Assembly: GCF_902498845.1 (NCBI RefSeq)
Contig: NZ_CABVLM010000005.1
Span: 248,001-312,000 of the forward strand
Reading direction: 5' to 3'
DNA length: 64,000 bases
From: Pseudoalteromonas rhizosphaerae
GTDB taxonomy: Bacteria > Pseudomonadota > Gammaproteobacteria > Enterobacterales > Alteromonadaceae
The notes beneath the pieces are model-generated. The model was given only the letters and a program-made list of their open reading frames with translations. It searched no databases and was not told the DNA's origin. The position numbers and the translations under genes were made by a program. Positions 37,501 to 46,290 of the stretch are shown here, one piece after another; the first letter of the stretch is position 1, and every line of letters starts with the position of its first letter.

Positions 37501-38376
37501 GCGATTGTTGGCGTACAACCGTTTGGTGGTCGTGGTTTATCTGGCACCGGACCTAAAGCAGGTGGCCCTAACTACTTAACTCGTTTAGTTAAAGAAAAAG
37601 CATCGCCTGAAAACGTGCAAATGACTAACTTGACGCCAGATGAGCTTGACACTCACCACTATTCAGGTGCTGCTGAGCAAGTCGAGAAGTTAATGGCAAA
37701 CTCAATGCGCGATGAAAAAATTTGGCGCGCAACCCCACTGAACGATCGTGTTTCAGCGGTACGTCAGTTATTAGCTAAAGTTGCCACAGTCGATATTATT
37801 GACGAGTTAGCCGACGATTTAGCATTAACACTTGCCGATGCTCGTGCCCAACTTAATCGCCTTGAAAAGCACATGCGTAAGTTTACTACTTTGCCGGGGC
37901 CAACAGGTGAATCAAACACCCTTCACCTTGAAGCGCGTGGCTGTGTTGTATGTTATGCCGATAAGAGTACCTCGTTTAACTTCTGGGCTATTTCGATCAT
38001 CACCGCACTTGCTGCAGGTAATACCGTGATCACCGTAGCGTCGGAGTTATTCTATGACGAAGCGGTGGCCTTTAAAGATAAGTTTATCTCAACAGGTATT
38101 GCTGAAGGGGTATTCCAAGTAGCTAAACCGAATCAGTTACAAGCTATTTTGGCGCACCCTCATTTAGCAGGTGCTGTTGTTGCATCGCGCTCATCACGCT
38201 TAGGCTACTTCAGTCAACAGCTAGCGCAACGTAAAGGAGCAATCTTGCCAGTGATCAGTGCTGAGTACTACGACACGCTAATCAAGCGCTTATTAACAGA
38301 AAAGACCATTAGTATTGATACAACCGCTTCAGGCGGTAATACATCACTAATGACTTTAGTTGAAGATGACGAGTAG
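34573..38376 (+). CDS. putA: Bifunctional proline dehydrogenase / delta-1-pyrroline-5-carboxylate dehydrogenase PutA
   Basis: Oxidises proline to glutamate in two steps with substrate channelling. ATG 34573 is used (AGAGGG upstream), giving 1267 residues. The FAD-dependent proline dehydrogenase barrel covers about 170-480 (KLSAIHPRYE, DAEEADR, VRLVKGAYWD). The NAD-dependent aldehyde dehydrogenase covers about 560-1030, with ETGGQN and catalytic Cys817 in SAGQRCSA. A C-terminal ALDH-like domain makes it a long-form PutA. The N-terminus starts directly with the arm (TTTCPIRQKIRDFYRID) and lacks the ribbon-helix-helix DNA-binding domain of E. coli PutA, so control probably rests with the Lrp-like neighbour. 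A terminator follows. Confidence 0.96.
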   Translation: MLFDGDLTTTCPIRQKIRDFYRIDENAVIDHILPLAEVGVKARSRAWERARQIVHTIRRDQDGQSGVDALLNEFSLSSEEGVVLMCLAEALLRVPDKATQDTLIRDKLAKGDWSSHLGSSDSLFVNASSWGLLVTGKMVNYTDKTKEQQFGVLKKTIGRLGEPVIRKSVNFAMKIMGKQFVMGRTINEAIERAAEKEQKGYVYSYDMLGEGARTMKDAQRYFNSYMNAIHAIGKAANGRGPIKSPGISVKLSAIHPRYEFTHKERVMNEIVPKLKELAMAAKSYDIGFTVDAEEADRLDISLDVIEAVFSDDDLAGWHGFGLAVQAYQKRAIFVIEWLTELASRVGRKMMVRLVKGAYWDTEIKTTQQDGLEHFPVFTRKATTDVSYKACAIKMLEARDVLYPQFATHNAYTAATILEVAKGDNQGFEFQRLHGMGESLFDQIVTEEKIQCRVYAPVGQHEDLLAYLVRRLLENGANSSFVNAIVDTTKPVESLLPDPVETLQGLRNKYNTQIKMPIDLYGAERANSKGMDLTDINVITPFKENLDNWFAEHRISESDIPEGSIAVKNPANHQEIIGHIKLQNSDDMLTLLSNAETAFESWSQTPVKERANLLRRIADILERHHDELVAICIKEAGKVAQDGIDEVREAVDFCRYYAARAEELSEDERFEARGVILCISPWNFPLAIFLGQVAAAIVTGNTVIAKPAEQTSYIALRTIELMLSVGLPEHVVQPVIARGSEVGKTIVPDERIQAVMFTGSTETGTIISQTLAARNDIQVPLIAETGGQNCMIVDSTALPEQVVDDVISSGFQSAGQRCSALRVLFIQEDIADSVIEMIKGALKELHIGDPSLLSTDIGPVIDEKALKNLSEHVEYLKGNATLHYECDIPDNSENGAYFFAPRLYEIKDLSVLKREVFGPCVHIIRFKGTELDNVIDQINNTGFGLTMGIHSRIEERCEYLAKMSRAGNVYVNRNMIGAIVGVQPFGGRGLSGTGPKAGGPNYLTRLVKEKASPENVQMTNLTPDELDTHHYSGAAEQVEKLMANSMRDEKIWRATPLNDRVSAVRQLLAKVATVDIIDELADDLALTLADARAQLNRLEKHMRKFTTLPGPTGESNTLHLEARGCVVCYADKSTSFNFWAISIITALAAGNTVITVASELFYDEAVAFKDKFISTGIAEGVFQVAKPNQLQAILAHPHLAGAVVASRSSRLGYFSQQLAQRKGAILPVISAEYYDTLIKRLLTEKTISIDTTASGGNTSLMTLVEDDE

Positions 38377-38395
38377 AGTTTAAGTAGATATTAAC

Positions 38396-38421
38396 AAAGG
38401 GCGCTAATTAGCGCCCTTTTT
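38396..38421 (+). terminator. Rho-independent terminator after putA
   Basis: A 12-bp palindrome (AAAGGGCGCTAA and TTAGCGCCCTTT) ends in T5, 20 bp after the putA stop. Confidence 0.9.
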
Positions 38422-38484
38422 ACTACTTATCCAGTAAGAATTTTGCTAACTTTGTAGTATGTTATTTATTATGAAGTAAACACA

Positions 38485-39681
38485 TTGAAAATTATCCCAA
38501 TCGATCAGCTTATACCAGGTATGTTTGTACATAGCGTAACTAAACAAACGGGTAAAATTAAAATCAAAAACCAAGGTTGGGTAAAAACGCAAGCTGGCGT
38601 GCAGCAACTTATAAAAGCCGGTATCTTAGAAGTTGAAATTGATCCTGATAAAACCATCGTTGAACTCACTCCTACTGCCACAACAAGCGATATAAAGGTT
38701 GAACCGCCTAAACAACGTGATCCTTGGTCTACAACACACAGTGTTGAGCAAGAGATGGACAAAGCATTTAAGCTCTACAGCGAAGCAAAACAACTGCAAA
38801 GCAAAGCATTTACCGATATAAAAGCCGGTAACACTATAGATATTACCCCCTTTAAAGAATTAGCTAGCGGCTTTATTGATTCGGTATTTCGTAATCAAGA
38901 TGCCCTAGCATGCATCACCCGTATGCGTGAAAAAGACGCCTACCTACTAGAACACTCGATCAACGTCTCGATCTTAATCAGTATTTTTGCCAAACACTTA
39001 GGTTTTGAACGAGCGCTTATTGAAGAACTTGCCACCGGTGCGCTGTTACATGATATTGGTAAAATTCAGATACCGGATGACATTCTTAATAAGCCGGGTA
39101 AGTTAACCGATCAAGAATATAAAGTGATTCAGGATCATGCGCGTTTTAGTAAAGAAATTTTAGAACAAGCGGGCCTTAAAGGCATTGCTGTCGATATTGC
39201 AGGCTTTCACCATGAGCGACTAGATGGCACGGGTTACCCGTTTGGCAAGCGAGCTGATGAAATAAGCCAGTACGTGCGTATGGCATCGATTGTTGATGTC
39301 TATGACGCACTTACCGCAGAGCGTGTTTATAAGGCCGGCATGGAGCCAATCAAGGCCTTTAAAATACTCAAAGACGGTTGCCCAGATAGCTTTGATGGCG
39401 AGTTACTGACTAAATTTATTCAGTGTATTGGCGTTCATCCAGTTGGCACGTTAGTTAAACTATCGAGTCAAAAAGTCGGCCTAGTGACCAAAAGCAACCC
39501 TAGCAGCCCTCTTAAACCTCAAGTGAAAACTTTTTACAATGCAAAACACGCTCACTATACGCAAGTTCAAGATATAGATCTGGCGCATAACCGAAATCAA
39601 GATTCGTTAGAATCCGCCATTAAGCCAGCGGATTTCAACATTGATTTAATTAGATTTTTCAAAAATTCAATTTTGCCGTAA
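38485..39681 (+). CDS. HD-GYP domain cyclic-di-GMP phosphodiesterase with N-terminal DUF3391
   Basis: Predicted to hydrolyse cyclic-di-GMP. The 398 residues have a DUF3391 domain (about 1-130) and an HD-GYP domain (about 155-330) with LLEHSINVS, the HD pair in LLHDIGK and HHERLDGTGYP carrying the GYP signature. The start appears to be TTG 38485, because an in-frame stop lies just upstream and the next ATG would cut into DUF3391. The ribosome-binding site is weak, suggesting low expression. It is convergent with gspB. Confidence 0.9.
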   Translation: MKIIPIDQLIPGMFVHSVTKQTGKIKIKNQGWVKTQAGVQQLIKAGILEVEIDPDKTIVELTPTATTSDIKVEPPKQRDPWSTTHSVEQEMDKAFKLYSEAKQLQSKAFTDIKAGNTIDITPFKELASGFIDSVFRNQDALACITRMREKDAYLLEHSINVSILISIFAKHLGFERALIEELATGALLHDIGKIQIPDDILNKPGKLTDQEYKVIQDHARFSKEILEQAGLKGIAVDIAGFHHERLDGTGYPFGKRADEISQYVRMASIVDVYDALTAERVYKAGMEPIKAFKILKDGCPDSFDGELLTKFIQCIGVHPVGTLVKLSSQKVGLVTKSNPSSPLKPQVKTFYNAKHAHYTQVQDIDLAHNRNQDSLESAIKPADFNIDLIRFFKNSILP

Positions 39682-39728
39682 TGATCACCGAAAACGAAAT
39701 AGGCCTGCGCGAAGTAGCTATATAATCG

Positions 39729-40754
39729 TCACTCAGGCCAATCTTGCAGCGCTTTTAAGCTAAATTCATAATCATCAAAACTCAGCACCGTTTGCTCTGG
39801 AGTGATCTCTAATACTCTTAAGTCCCCAATGCTATCTCCCTCATATAACTCCCGATTATTAAGCTTTACCCAACGTTTATCAGGTGATGATGAGTAAATA
39901 TGCGCTTGGTATTTAATTTCTGGCATCAATGCCAACAAAGCATCAGGTAGTAACTCAATCGGCTCAGCATAAGATGAATTTTTAGTGCCTTGCGTTACTT
40001 GATGAGATTGGGTGCTTTGAGTATCTTCGATAGCGCGAGCAAAGGCGTTTTTAAGCGCCGTTGGCACAGTTTCAAGTTCTTCATCGCTGACAGTTGCCTC
40101 CGGCTTTGATTTCTCTCTAGTCGGTTCGCCAATAGGCTTCCCCAATACTTTGTATTTACTCATATCGATATTGCTAGCGCTATTGTTAATCATTGGCTGC
40201 ATTTGCACTGCATTAGGATTATATTGCTGCTGAGGCGCTGCATATACTTGCTGATAACCATTAGGTGTTTGCACCAGCATTGGCTGACCTTGCGGATAAG
40301 CTGGTGCAGTATTTACTGGCACTTGCACCCACTGATATTGCCCTGCTGCTTGTTGGTATTGCTGAGGTTGAACAAATTGCGGCTGAGACATCGGCTGCGT
40401 GCTAGCAACTTGCGCTGGGCTAGTCTGTACTGGATTTATTTGCACCGGTATCGATTGCTCAGGCTTCACTGTGGCAGGTACAGGTGTTTTGTCATCAGCA
40501 GGCTCCACTGATTGATCCTGAACAGTCGTTACCACTTGTTCAGGGGTATTAAAATGATTTTTTTGTAACCATTTACCAATTGAAAACCCTGCCATCAAGG
40601 TCAGTAAAAAAGCAACCAACAAGCCAAGCGAAATCGCAATAAAACGATAACGCTGCAGTTCTTGCTGCTGTTTTAATTGCTCAGCGTTTCTGTCATGTGC
40701 TGACGCTTCATCATGTTGTTCTGATTGTTTTAAGGCATCTAATAAATACGACAT
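39729..40754 (-). CDS. gspB: GspB-like general secretion pathway protein
   Basis: Partner of GspA in assembling the type II secretin through the peptidoglycan. The 341 residues have the characteristic N-terminus MSYLLDALKQSEQ, one transmembrane helix (about 35-58) and a long Pro/Gln-rich periplasmic linker (about 75-200). The C-terminal GspB domain (about 275-341) ends VLSFDDYEFSLKALQDW. It lies 13 bp after gspA on the same strand. No other gsp genes are in the window. The linker has probable slippage-prone CAG-like codon runs. Confidence 0.9.
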   Translation of the reverse strand: MSYLLDALKQSEQHDEASAHDRNAEQLKQQQELQRYRFIAISLGLLVAFLLTLMAGFSIGKWLQKNHFNTPEQVVTTVQDQSVEPADDKTPVPATVKPEQSIPVQINPVQTSPAQVASTQPMSQPQFVQPQQYQQAAGQYQWVQVPVNTAPAYPQGQPMLVQTPNGYQQVYAAPQQQYNPNAVQMQPMINNSASNIDMSKYKVLGKPIGEPTREKSKPEATVSDEELETVPTALKNAFARAIEDTQSTQSHQVTQGTKNSSYAEPIELLPDALLALMPEIKYQAHIYSSSPDKRWVKLNNRELYEGDSIGDLRVLEITPEQTVLSFDDYEFSLKALQDWPE

Positions 40755-40767
40755 ATATGACCATTAA

Positions 40768-41685
40768 TTAAAGAATAAACGACAAACCAATACCCAGACT
40801 GAGCACAGTTAAAAATGCCAACGGATAGAGCCAATTAAACGACGACTGCTGCTCTATGTTAACGGAACTTAATGCACTCGGCGGTAACGCTTCTTGTGCT
40901 GAGCGCATTACTATATCACTATCAATCATCGTTAGCTGCTTAGAAAAAGCTCCCATTAAACAGCGTTCACATAATAAGTTTACTAAACGCGGAATACCTG
41001 CAGTAACTAAGTGAATCGTTTTTAACGCATCATTTGAGAATAGTCCCCGATCACAACCTGCAACATACAAACGATGTTTAACGTAAGCAAAAGTTTGTCC
41101 TTCAGTTAACGGTAGTAAATGATAACGAGCAGTGATCCGCTGCGCTAACTGACGCAACTCATTACGCTTTAATAAAGCCTGTAATTCTGGCTGACCAACC
41201 AGTACTATTTGTAGTAATTTTTTATGGTTTGTTTCTATGTTAGTTAATAAACGAAGCTGTTCTAGCACGTCAGGGGCTAAAAGCTGAGCTTCATCAATAA
41301 TCAAAATAGTGTGGCCACCAGCTTGATGATTAGCTTCAAGATGCTTTTTAATTGCATCAGTTAAGGTTTTTAACGTCGCATTTTGCTCGTCATAAACAAT
41401 ATGAAATTCATCGCAAATACTCGCTAACAGTTCCAATTGTGACAGTGCTGGATTATGGATCAACGCCACTTGTGTGTTTTCAGGTAACTGCTCTTGCAAA
41501 CTGCGGGTTAAGGTCGTTTTCCCTGTTCCCACCTCACCGGTTAACAATACAAACCCACCAGCTTCACCTAAGCCATAAGTTAAATGCGCCAACGCTTCTT
41601 TATGGCGTTCGCTTAAAAATAAGTACTGTGGATTTGGCGCGATTGAAAACGGTTTCTCTGACAAGCCAAAATAGCTTAAATACAC
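40768..41685 (-). CDS. gspA: GspA/ExeA-like AAA ATPase (short form)
   Basis: AAA+ ATPase working with GspB. The 305 residues begin MYLSYFGLSEKPFSIAPNP, the ExeA-family signature. They carry Walker A LLTGEVGTGKTT and Walker B ILIIDEAQLL, with a C-terminal transmembrane helix at about 285-303. Aeromonas ExeA is about 547 residues with a periplasmic peptidoglycan-binding domain after the helix. That domain is absent here, so wall contact would depend on GspB or another protein. An MSHA-type MshM ATPase has a similar N-terminus, but the gspB neighbour favours GspA. Confidence 0.85.
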   Translation of the reverse strand: MYLSYFGLSEKPFSIAPNPQYLFLSERHKEALAHLTYGLGEAGGFVLLTGEVGTGKTTLTRSLQEQLPENTQVALIHNPALSQLELLASICDEFHIVYDEQNATLKTLTDAIKKHLEANHQAGGHTILIIDEAQLLAPDVLEQLRLLTNIETNHKKLLQIVLVGQPELQALLKRNELRQLAQRITARYHLLPLTEGQTFAYVKHRLYVAGCDRGLFSNDALKTIHLVTAGIPRLVNLLCERCLMGAFSKQLTMIDSDIVMRSAQEALPPSALSSVNIEQQSSFNWLYPLAFLTVLSLGIGLSFIL

Positions 41686-41813
41686 CCTAAATTTCCTTAC
41701 TGATTAAATCACGGCCTATAATGGCAAAAAAACAGCGTAAGTGAAAACCTTGTTAGCGTTTTATTAGCTAAATAACGTAAAATAGTTTGCACAGTTAATA
41801 TTCAGGGGAAGTT

Positions 41814-42920
41814 ATGCAAGTTTATTTGGTCGGTGGAGCAGTTCGTGATGAGCTATTAGGGCGAATCATCAAAGAACGTGATTATGTGGTGGTCGGTGCA
41901 ACTCCTGAGCAACTGATCAAACAAGGCTATCAACAAGTTGGTAAAGACTTTCCTGTTTTTTTACACCCAAAAACTAAAGAAGAATACGCACTAGCTCGTA
42001 CCGAGCGAAAACAAGGCCAAGGTTACACCGGCTTTGTCTGCGAGTTTTCAGCAGATGTTACCTTAGAAGACGACTTACGCCGCCGCGATTTAACCGTTAA
42101 CGCTATTGCAAAAGCACAAGATGGCAACTTAATTGACCCTTATGGCGGCAAGCAAGATTTAGACAACCGCATTTTGCGCCATGTATCTGACGCATTTAGC
42201 GAGGATCCACTACGCATATTACGCGTTGCCCGTTTTGCAGCTCGTTATCATTATCTTGGTTTTACGATTGCCGAAGAAACCCTGCAATTGCTAACACAGA
42301 TGATCAACCAAGGAGAGTTACAAACACTCACCGCAGAACGCATTTGGCTAGAATGTGAAAAATCATTAACGGATGGCGCATTTGCTGAGTTTTTGAATAT
42401 TTTAGCGCAGTTAGGCGCGCTTAGTGCAATCAGCCCTGCCTTAGCAGGTAACTGGAGCGATGAGTTATATCAACAACTAAAAAACCGTTACGCTTACGCA
42501 CAAAGCCAAAATATAACCGATCAGGCATTATTGTTTGTACAAGCCACTGCATCATTGACGCAAGAAGAGATTAAAATTCTCAGTCAAACTATTCGTTTAC
42601 CAAATGACGTACGCGACTTAGCATTACAACTCAATGCCCACCAAGCAACCTTAACTAGCCAAACAATCACCGCAGAGCAATTACTCAGTTGCTGCAATCA
42701 ACTCGATTTATGGCGCCGCCCTGAACGGTTCGAGGCAGTTCTTAAAGCCGTTGAGATTAACCAAGCAGCATCACTGGCTAATCAAAAATTATTATTAACA
42801 GCAACCAAAGCAGCTAAAGCTATTAACCCGCAGCAATTTATTACGCAAGGCATTAAGGGCGCAGCAATAAAAACCGCGCTAGAACAAGCGCGGTTAGAGG
42901 TATTTCAGCAGTATTTTTAA
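41814..42920 (+). CDS. cca: tRNA nucleotidyltransferase (CCA-adding enzyme)
   Basis: Adds or repairs the 3' CCA of tRNAs. The 368 residues show the class II nucleotidyltransferase head (YLVGGAVRDELLG with metal-binding EKD-like KERDYVVVG). RRRDLTVNAIA and the DPLRILRVARFAARY neck follow. E. coli Cca (412 residues) has a C-terminal HD phosphohydrolase domain. This protein is shorter and shows no HD motif, so it belongs to the form without that activity. It is convergent with the DUF1566 gene, nine bases apart. Confidence 0.95.
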   Translation: MQVYLVGGAVRDELLGRIIKERDYVVVGATPEQLIKQGYQQVGKDFPVFLHPKTKEEYALARTERKQGQGYTGFVCEFSADVTLEDDLRRRDLTVNAIAKAQDGNLIDPYGGKQDLDNRILRHVSDAFSEDPLRILRVARFAARYHYLGFTIAEETLQLLTQMINQGELQTLTAERIWLECEKSLTDGAFAEFLNILAQLGALSAISPALAGNWSDELYQQLKNRYAYAQSQNITDQALLFVQATASLTQEEIKILSQTIRLPNDVRDLALQLNAHQATLTSQTITAEQLLSCCNQLDLWRRPERFEAVLKAVEINQAASLANQKLLLTATKAAKAINPQQFITQGIKGAAIKTALEQARLEVFQQYF

Positions 42921-42929
42921 ACGGCGATG

Positions 42930-43439
42930 TTACTTTTCATAGCGCACTAAGCGTAAATAAACGAACGACTCTTTATCGTGCAAACTGTTAAGGCCTCTGT
43001 CAAAGGTGTATACCCAAGCTGAATTTTTATCGGCAATACCTGATGTACTAGTCCAATAGTTCTCACTTAAATTGCCCAAAAACACGGTCTCATTAATACT
43101 GGGGGTTACACAGCTATGTTCTAAAATACTGGCAAGCTCTTTATTATTAGGTACTTGCCAATCTTTATAAGCACCTGTGCGGTCGTTTACCGCAGCTCTT
43201 AATGCTTCTTGCCAATTAACTTTCACAATGCTGTTTAAACAGCTATTGGTTGTTAGGTCATAGCTTTGTCCATAACTACAGGTTTGCCACATAAGTCCGG
43301 TGATATTATCACTCACCGTACCATCGGTGTGCATTGTAAAACGCGCTGTAGCCGTTGTTTGTGTTACACCTTCATAACAGGTCTGCACAGCCATTGCTGC
43401 AGGGCTTGCTAACAATAAGCCAATTAATAATGATTTCAT
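42930..43439 (-). CDS. Exported DUF1566 (Lcl C-terminal-like) protein
   Basis: The 169 residues have a signal peptide (MKSLLIGLLLASPAAMA) and one DUF1566 domain: DNITGLMWQTC, WQEALRAAVNDRTGAYKDWQVPNNKELASIL, ENYWTST and VYLRLVRYEK. Such domains occur in secreted or surface proteins of Shewanella, Pseudoalteromonas and Legionella; Legionella Lcl binds glycans. It overlaps the end of the upstream larger DUF1566 lipoprotein by four bases, so translation is coupled. Specific function unknown. Confidence 0.82.
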   Translation of the reverse strand: MKSLLIGLLLASPAAMAVQTCYEGVTQTTATARFTMHTDGTVSDNITGLMWQTCSYGQSYDLTTNSCLNSIVKVNWQEALRAAVNDRTGAYKDWQVPNNKELASILEHSCVTPSINETVFLGNLSENYWTSTSGIADKNSAWVYTFDRGLNSLHDKESFVYLRLVRYEK

Positions 43440-45109
43440 TGTGTTGCTCCTGCGGTTCTGACTAAGCGCACAAACGCGGTATCACTTTTAGGATATGCCA
43501 AATCATTGCCGTCGCTCATATCAAAAATATACGCTTGTGATAAGCTAGTCCCATCTACCGCAGTTTGTGAGGTCCAATAAATTAGTCCATCCGCTAATAA
43601 GTTGCTATTAGGCGTATTAGGAAAGTAATTCTCATCAAGCAATATTGATTGTCCATGCTTGCCATAATTAAGTAGCGTTAATAGCTCTGTGTAGCTAGGT
43701 ACTCGCCAGTTAGTACCGCCACAGTAATCAAGAGCATTTACTTCATTAACATACACTTGTAAGTTACAATTATTATTACTTGGGCAAGTGCTGTTTGGCG
43801 TGCCAAGGCTACTCCCCGTTTGCACACCATCTTCACTAGTTAAATACCAAGTATAATGATTTTGTCCTTCACGCAACGCCGTATTTGGCAAAGTGCCTGT
43901 ATTAGGGCTTTTTACTTCCCAAATCAAACCCGTAACGTTATCGCGAATACAACTAAAATTAGCGGCGCTATCTAATAATTCATCGGCAAACTGGTTAAGT
44001 TTTGTAAAATCAAAAGCCTGCTCACCTTTACCCACTTTCTCGATATGCGAGCCAACCCCACTATCGCGGCCAACAGAAGCATCTTGACGCGGAAAATCAG
44101 GACTTGTACAAGCTATTTCTTGGGTGTTGTTATAGCATTTGCTCATCCCAGTATCATTGATAAGACCAAGCGGTTTAGAATTAACCACAATATCAACACT
44201 ATCTTTATCAGTGCGACCTTTGCTATCAGTCACAGTTACTTCAAAAGTATGGGTGTTGACCGCTTCGGTTGCCGGTGCTGTGAAAGAAGTAATACATTGC
44301 TGCTGGTTATCAAGCACCGCTGTGCCTGCTGTTTGCTGCCAGTAGCATTTAAAGGTGTCTGTTACTGTTTCTGAATCTGTAGCATCTAAGGTCACTTTTT
44401 CCAGCTCAATAACACTTTGATCAATACCAGCATTAGCAATAATGACTTCACTGGTTTTGTTTAAGGTATGAGAATACTGCGAGCTCGACTCGCCCCCCTC
44501 ATCATCGACAACCGTTAACAGCCAAGTGATCTGCGTGTTGGTATCAAGTAACGGATGAGTGAAACTAATTGTTGCATTGCTATTACTATCTACAGCGAGC
44601 GTTGGCCCTGTAATTTGTTGCCAGTTATAGCTATTAATTTGGCCATTTTCATCCGGATCAACTGAGCTGGCGCCACTTAAGGTAATTATATCTTTATAAT
44701 CTGAAGGCAATGTTTCGGGTGCAGTTTGAGTGACAATGACTTGAGGAAGCTGATTATTTGACTCAATTTCGATCAGCAAGTCATCACTAACTAATTGGCC
44801 ATCGGTGGTTTGATAACTAACACGCAGTAATAGCTCGCTGTTTGCTTTAATATCAGGGGCAGTAATGGTTTGTAGTGCACCAGTGAGGGGAAAGCCGGCA
44901 ATAATTGGTCCACTTACTCGCTGCCAGGTAAAGGTACCATCAGCAGGCGACCCTTTGGCCTCAATAGTAAATTCACTTTTTTCAATAATGCGCTGATCAT
45001 CGCCAGCAAATACGGATGCTGCGACTACGGGATTATCGTTGCCGCCTCCGCCACCACCGCATGCTGTCAATACAGCAAACAACGGTAAAACCATTAAAGG
45101 GGATTTCAT
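43436..45109 (-). CDS. Lipoprotein with PKD-like repeats and a DUF1566 domain
   Basis: Start ATG 45109 is chosen because AGGAA precedes it, giving 557 residues. The lipoprotein signal ends LTACGGGGGGN, so the mature Cys is lipidated and followed by a Gly linker. Three or four Ig/PKD-like segments follow (about 30-310), with DVQ-type VFAGDDQRIIEKSEF, GASSVDPDENGQINSYNW and IANAGIDQSVIELEKVTLDATDSET. The C-terminal DUF1566 domain contains NVTGLIWEVKS, NWRVPSYTELLTLLN and YFPNTP. Probably a surface-exposed outer-membrane lipoprotein. It is coupled to the smaller DUF1566 gene, which may encode a partner. Confidence 0.82.
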   Translation of the reverse strand: MKSPLMVLPLFAVLTACGGGGGGNDNPVVAASVFAGDDQRIIEKSEFTIEAKGSPADGTFTWQRVSGPIIAGFPLTGALQTITAPDIKANSELLLRVSYQTTDGQLVSDDLLIEIESNNQLPQVIVTQTAPETLPSDYKDIITLSGASSVDPDENGQINSYNWQQITGPTLAVDSNSNATISFTHPLLDTNTQITWLLTVVDDEGGESSSQYSHTLNKTSEVIIANAGIDQSVIELEKVTLDATDSETVTDTFKCYWQQTAGTAVLDNQQQCITSFTAPATEAVNTHTFEVTVTDSKGRTDKDSVDIVVNSKPLGLINDTGMSKCYNNTQEIACTSPDFPRQDASVGRDSGVGSHIEKVGKGEQAFDFTKLNQFADELLDSAANFSCIRDNVTGLIWEVKSPNTGTLPNTALREGQNHYTWYLTSEDGVQTGSSLGTPNSTCPSNNNCNLQVYVNEVNALDYCGGTNWRVPSYTELLTLLNYGKHGQSILLDENYFPNTPNSNLLADGLIYWTSQTAVDGTSLSQAYIFDMSDGNDLAYPKSDTAFVRLVRTAGATQ

Positions 45110-45212
45110 GCACTGATTCCTCATTTAAAACTGAAATTACGTAGCTTTTATATTAATAGCCACGCCAATCAATAAATTAAGCAACAACAATGCCAGATAC
45201 AAAAAGAGGATG

Positions 45213-45545
45213 TTATAAATAGCTATCTTGGTGAATACGGACAAATAACTTTGTGCCTATTTTACTATAATCGACCTTATACTCACGACCATCTAACGCC
45301 TGAATAAACAGTAAGCGCTTCTCTTCTCCAAATACGTCAGCACTACCTATGTAAACCATTTCTAAATAGCGCTCTTTAGCTTCACGACGATTTTTTGGCA
45401 ACTCTTCCTTAAATGGCTCTAAACCATGTTGAGTTACCTTGATTTTTGGGTGTATTTCAGAATTCACGATCACTAAATCGAGTTTTTTATCTTTATGGAT
45501 TATGGTATTTCTGCCACTTTTAATAAAAGATCTATCTTGACTCAT
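45213..45545 (-). CDS. Uncharacterised 110-residue cytoplasmic protein
   Basis: I do not recognise the family. It is soluble and charged, with no signal peptide or membrane segment. The N-terminal half is basic (SFIKSGRNTIIHKDKKLDLVI), followed by an acidic-basic helix LPKNRREAKERYLEM and a beta-rich C-terminus. It lies 16 bp after the DUF2982-like gene on the same strand, so they probably form a two-gene unit. No regulatory site was seen. Confidence 0.7.
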   Translation of the reverse strand: MSQDRSFIKSGRNTIIHKDKKLDLVIVNSEIHPKIKVTQHGLEPFKEELPKNRREAKERYLEMVYIGSADVFGEEKRLLFIQALDGREYKVDYSKIGTKLFVRIHQDSYL

Positions 45546-45561
45546 CGCTTCATCCTACTAA

Positions 45562-46290
45562 CTAACGCCTATTTTCAGGCGTCTGTCTCTCTAATTGAGA
45601 TTCTATAAATACGACTGGGTTATTCCGCCATGCATTTAAGCTATGGCTAAAATCCCAAATACTTCTATCTAATACACTTGCGGGTAACAGTAAATCATAT
45701 CCTGTTAATTGCCGCAGATGTCGCATCCTATTAGCAAACATGGCTATCAAGCCATTAAAACTGCGACCATTCACAGAAGTGTAATGATTATCTTCAACTA
45801 ACCATTCTGATGGGCAATTGCCATTTTTGCAATGTTTTTGAATTACTTGCATAAATAAATGCCGTTGTTCGATCAATAATTTACCAGCAATTCTTGGTGC
45901 TAATTGTAATAAAAATTCATCAGTGTCATTAAGTTTAATACCTACAGCATTTAACTCAAGCGGTTCAAGTTCTTGTTCTACTTTAGGAATACCACTGCGA
46001 TTTAGATTTTCTTGCTTCAGACTCCAATAGCCATATTTATGTTGATAAGTAAGTTCTTGTTCTGTAATAACTAAACTGTAATATGGCTCTTGAGTTTTTA
46101 AAAAACCAACAAAAATAGCAGCCAAACATAAACTCACTAAAAAAGTTTCGAAAATGCTAATTTCGTCGGGCCGCAGTAAATTAAACAGCATTATAAATAT
46201 CAGCCCCACCGCACCGACAGTGAGAATTTCGATACCATTGCGCGCACCTTGCGCACGCAATTTTAAAACAGTATTTTTGCGTTTAACCAT
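45562..46290 (-). CDS. DUF2982-like membrane protein
   Basis: The 242 residues have two N-terminal hydrophobic helices (about 20-42 and 46-66) and a cytoplasmic C-terminal part with LVITEQELTYQHKYGYWSLKQENL and LLLPASVLDRSIWDFSHSLNAWRNNP. This pattern matches my recollection of the DUF2982 family of Shewanella and Pseudoalteromonas, which has no known function. It is upstream of the 110-residue gene and divergent from the RND efflux operon across 246 bp. Confidence 0.65.
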   Translation of the reverse strand: MVKRKNTVLKLRAQGARNGIEILTVGAVGLIFIMLFNLLRPDEISIFETFLVSLCLAAIFVGFLKTQEPYYSLVITEQELTYQHKYGYWSLKQENLNRSGIPKVEQELEPLELNAVGIKLNDTDEFLLQLAPRIAGKLLIEQRHLFMQVIQKHCKNGNCPSEWLVEDNHYTSVNGRSFNGLIAMFANRMRHLRQLTGYDLLLPASVLDRSIWDFSHSLNAWRNNPVVFIESQLERQTPENRR

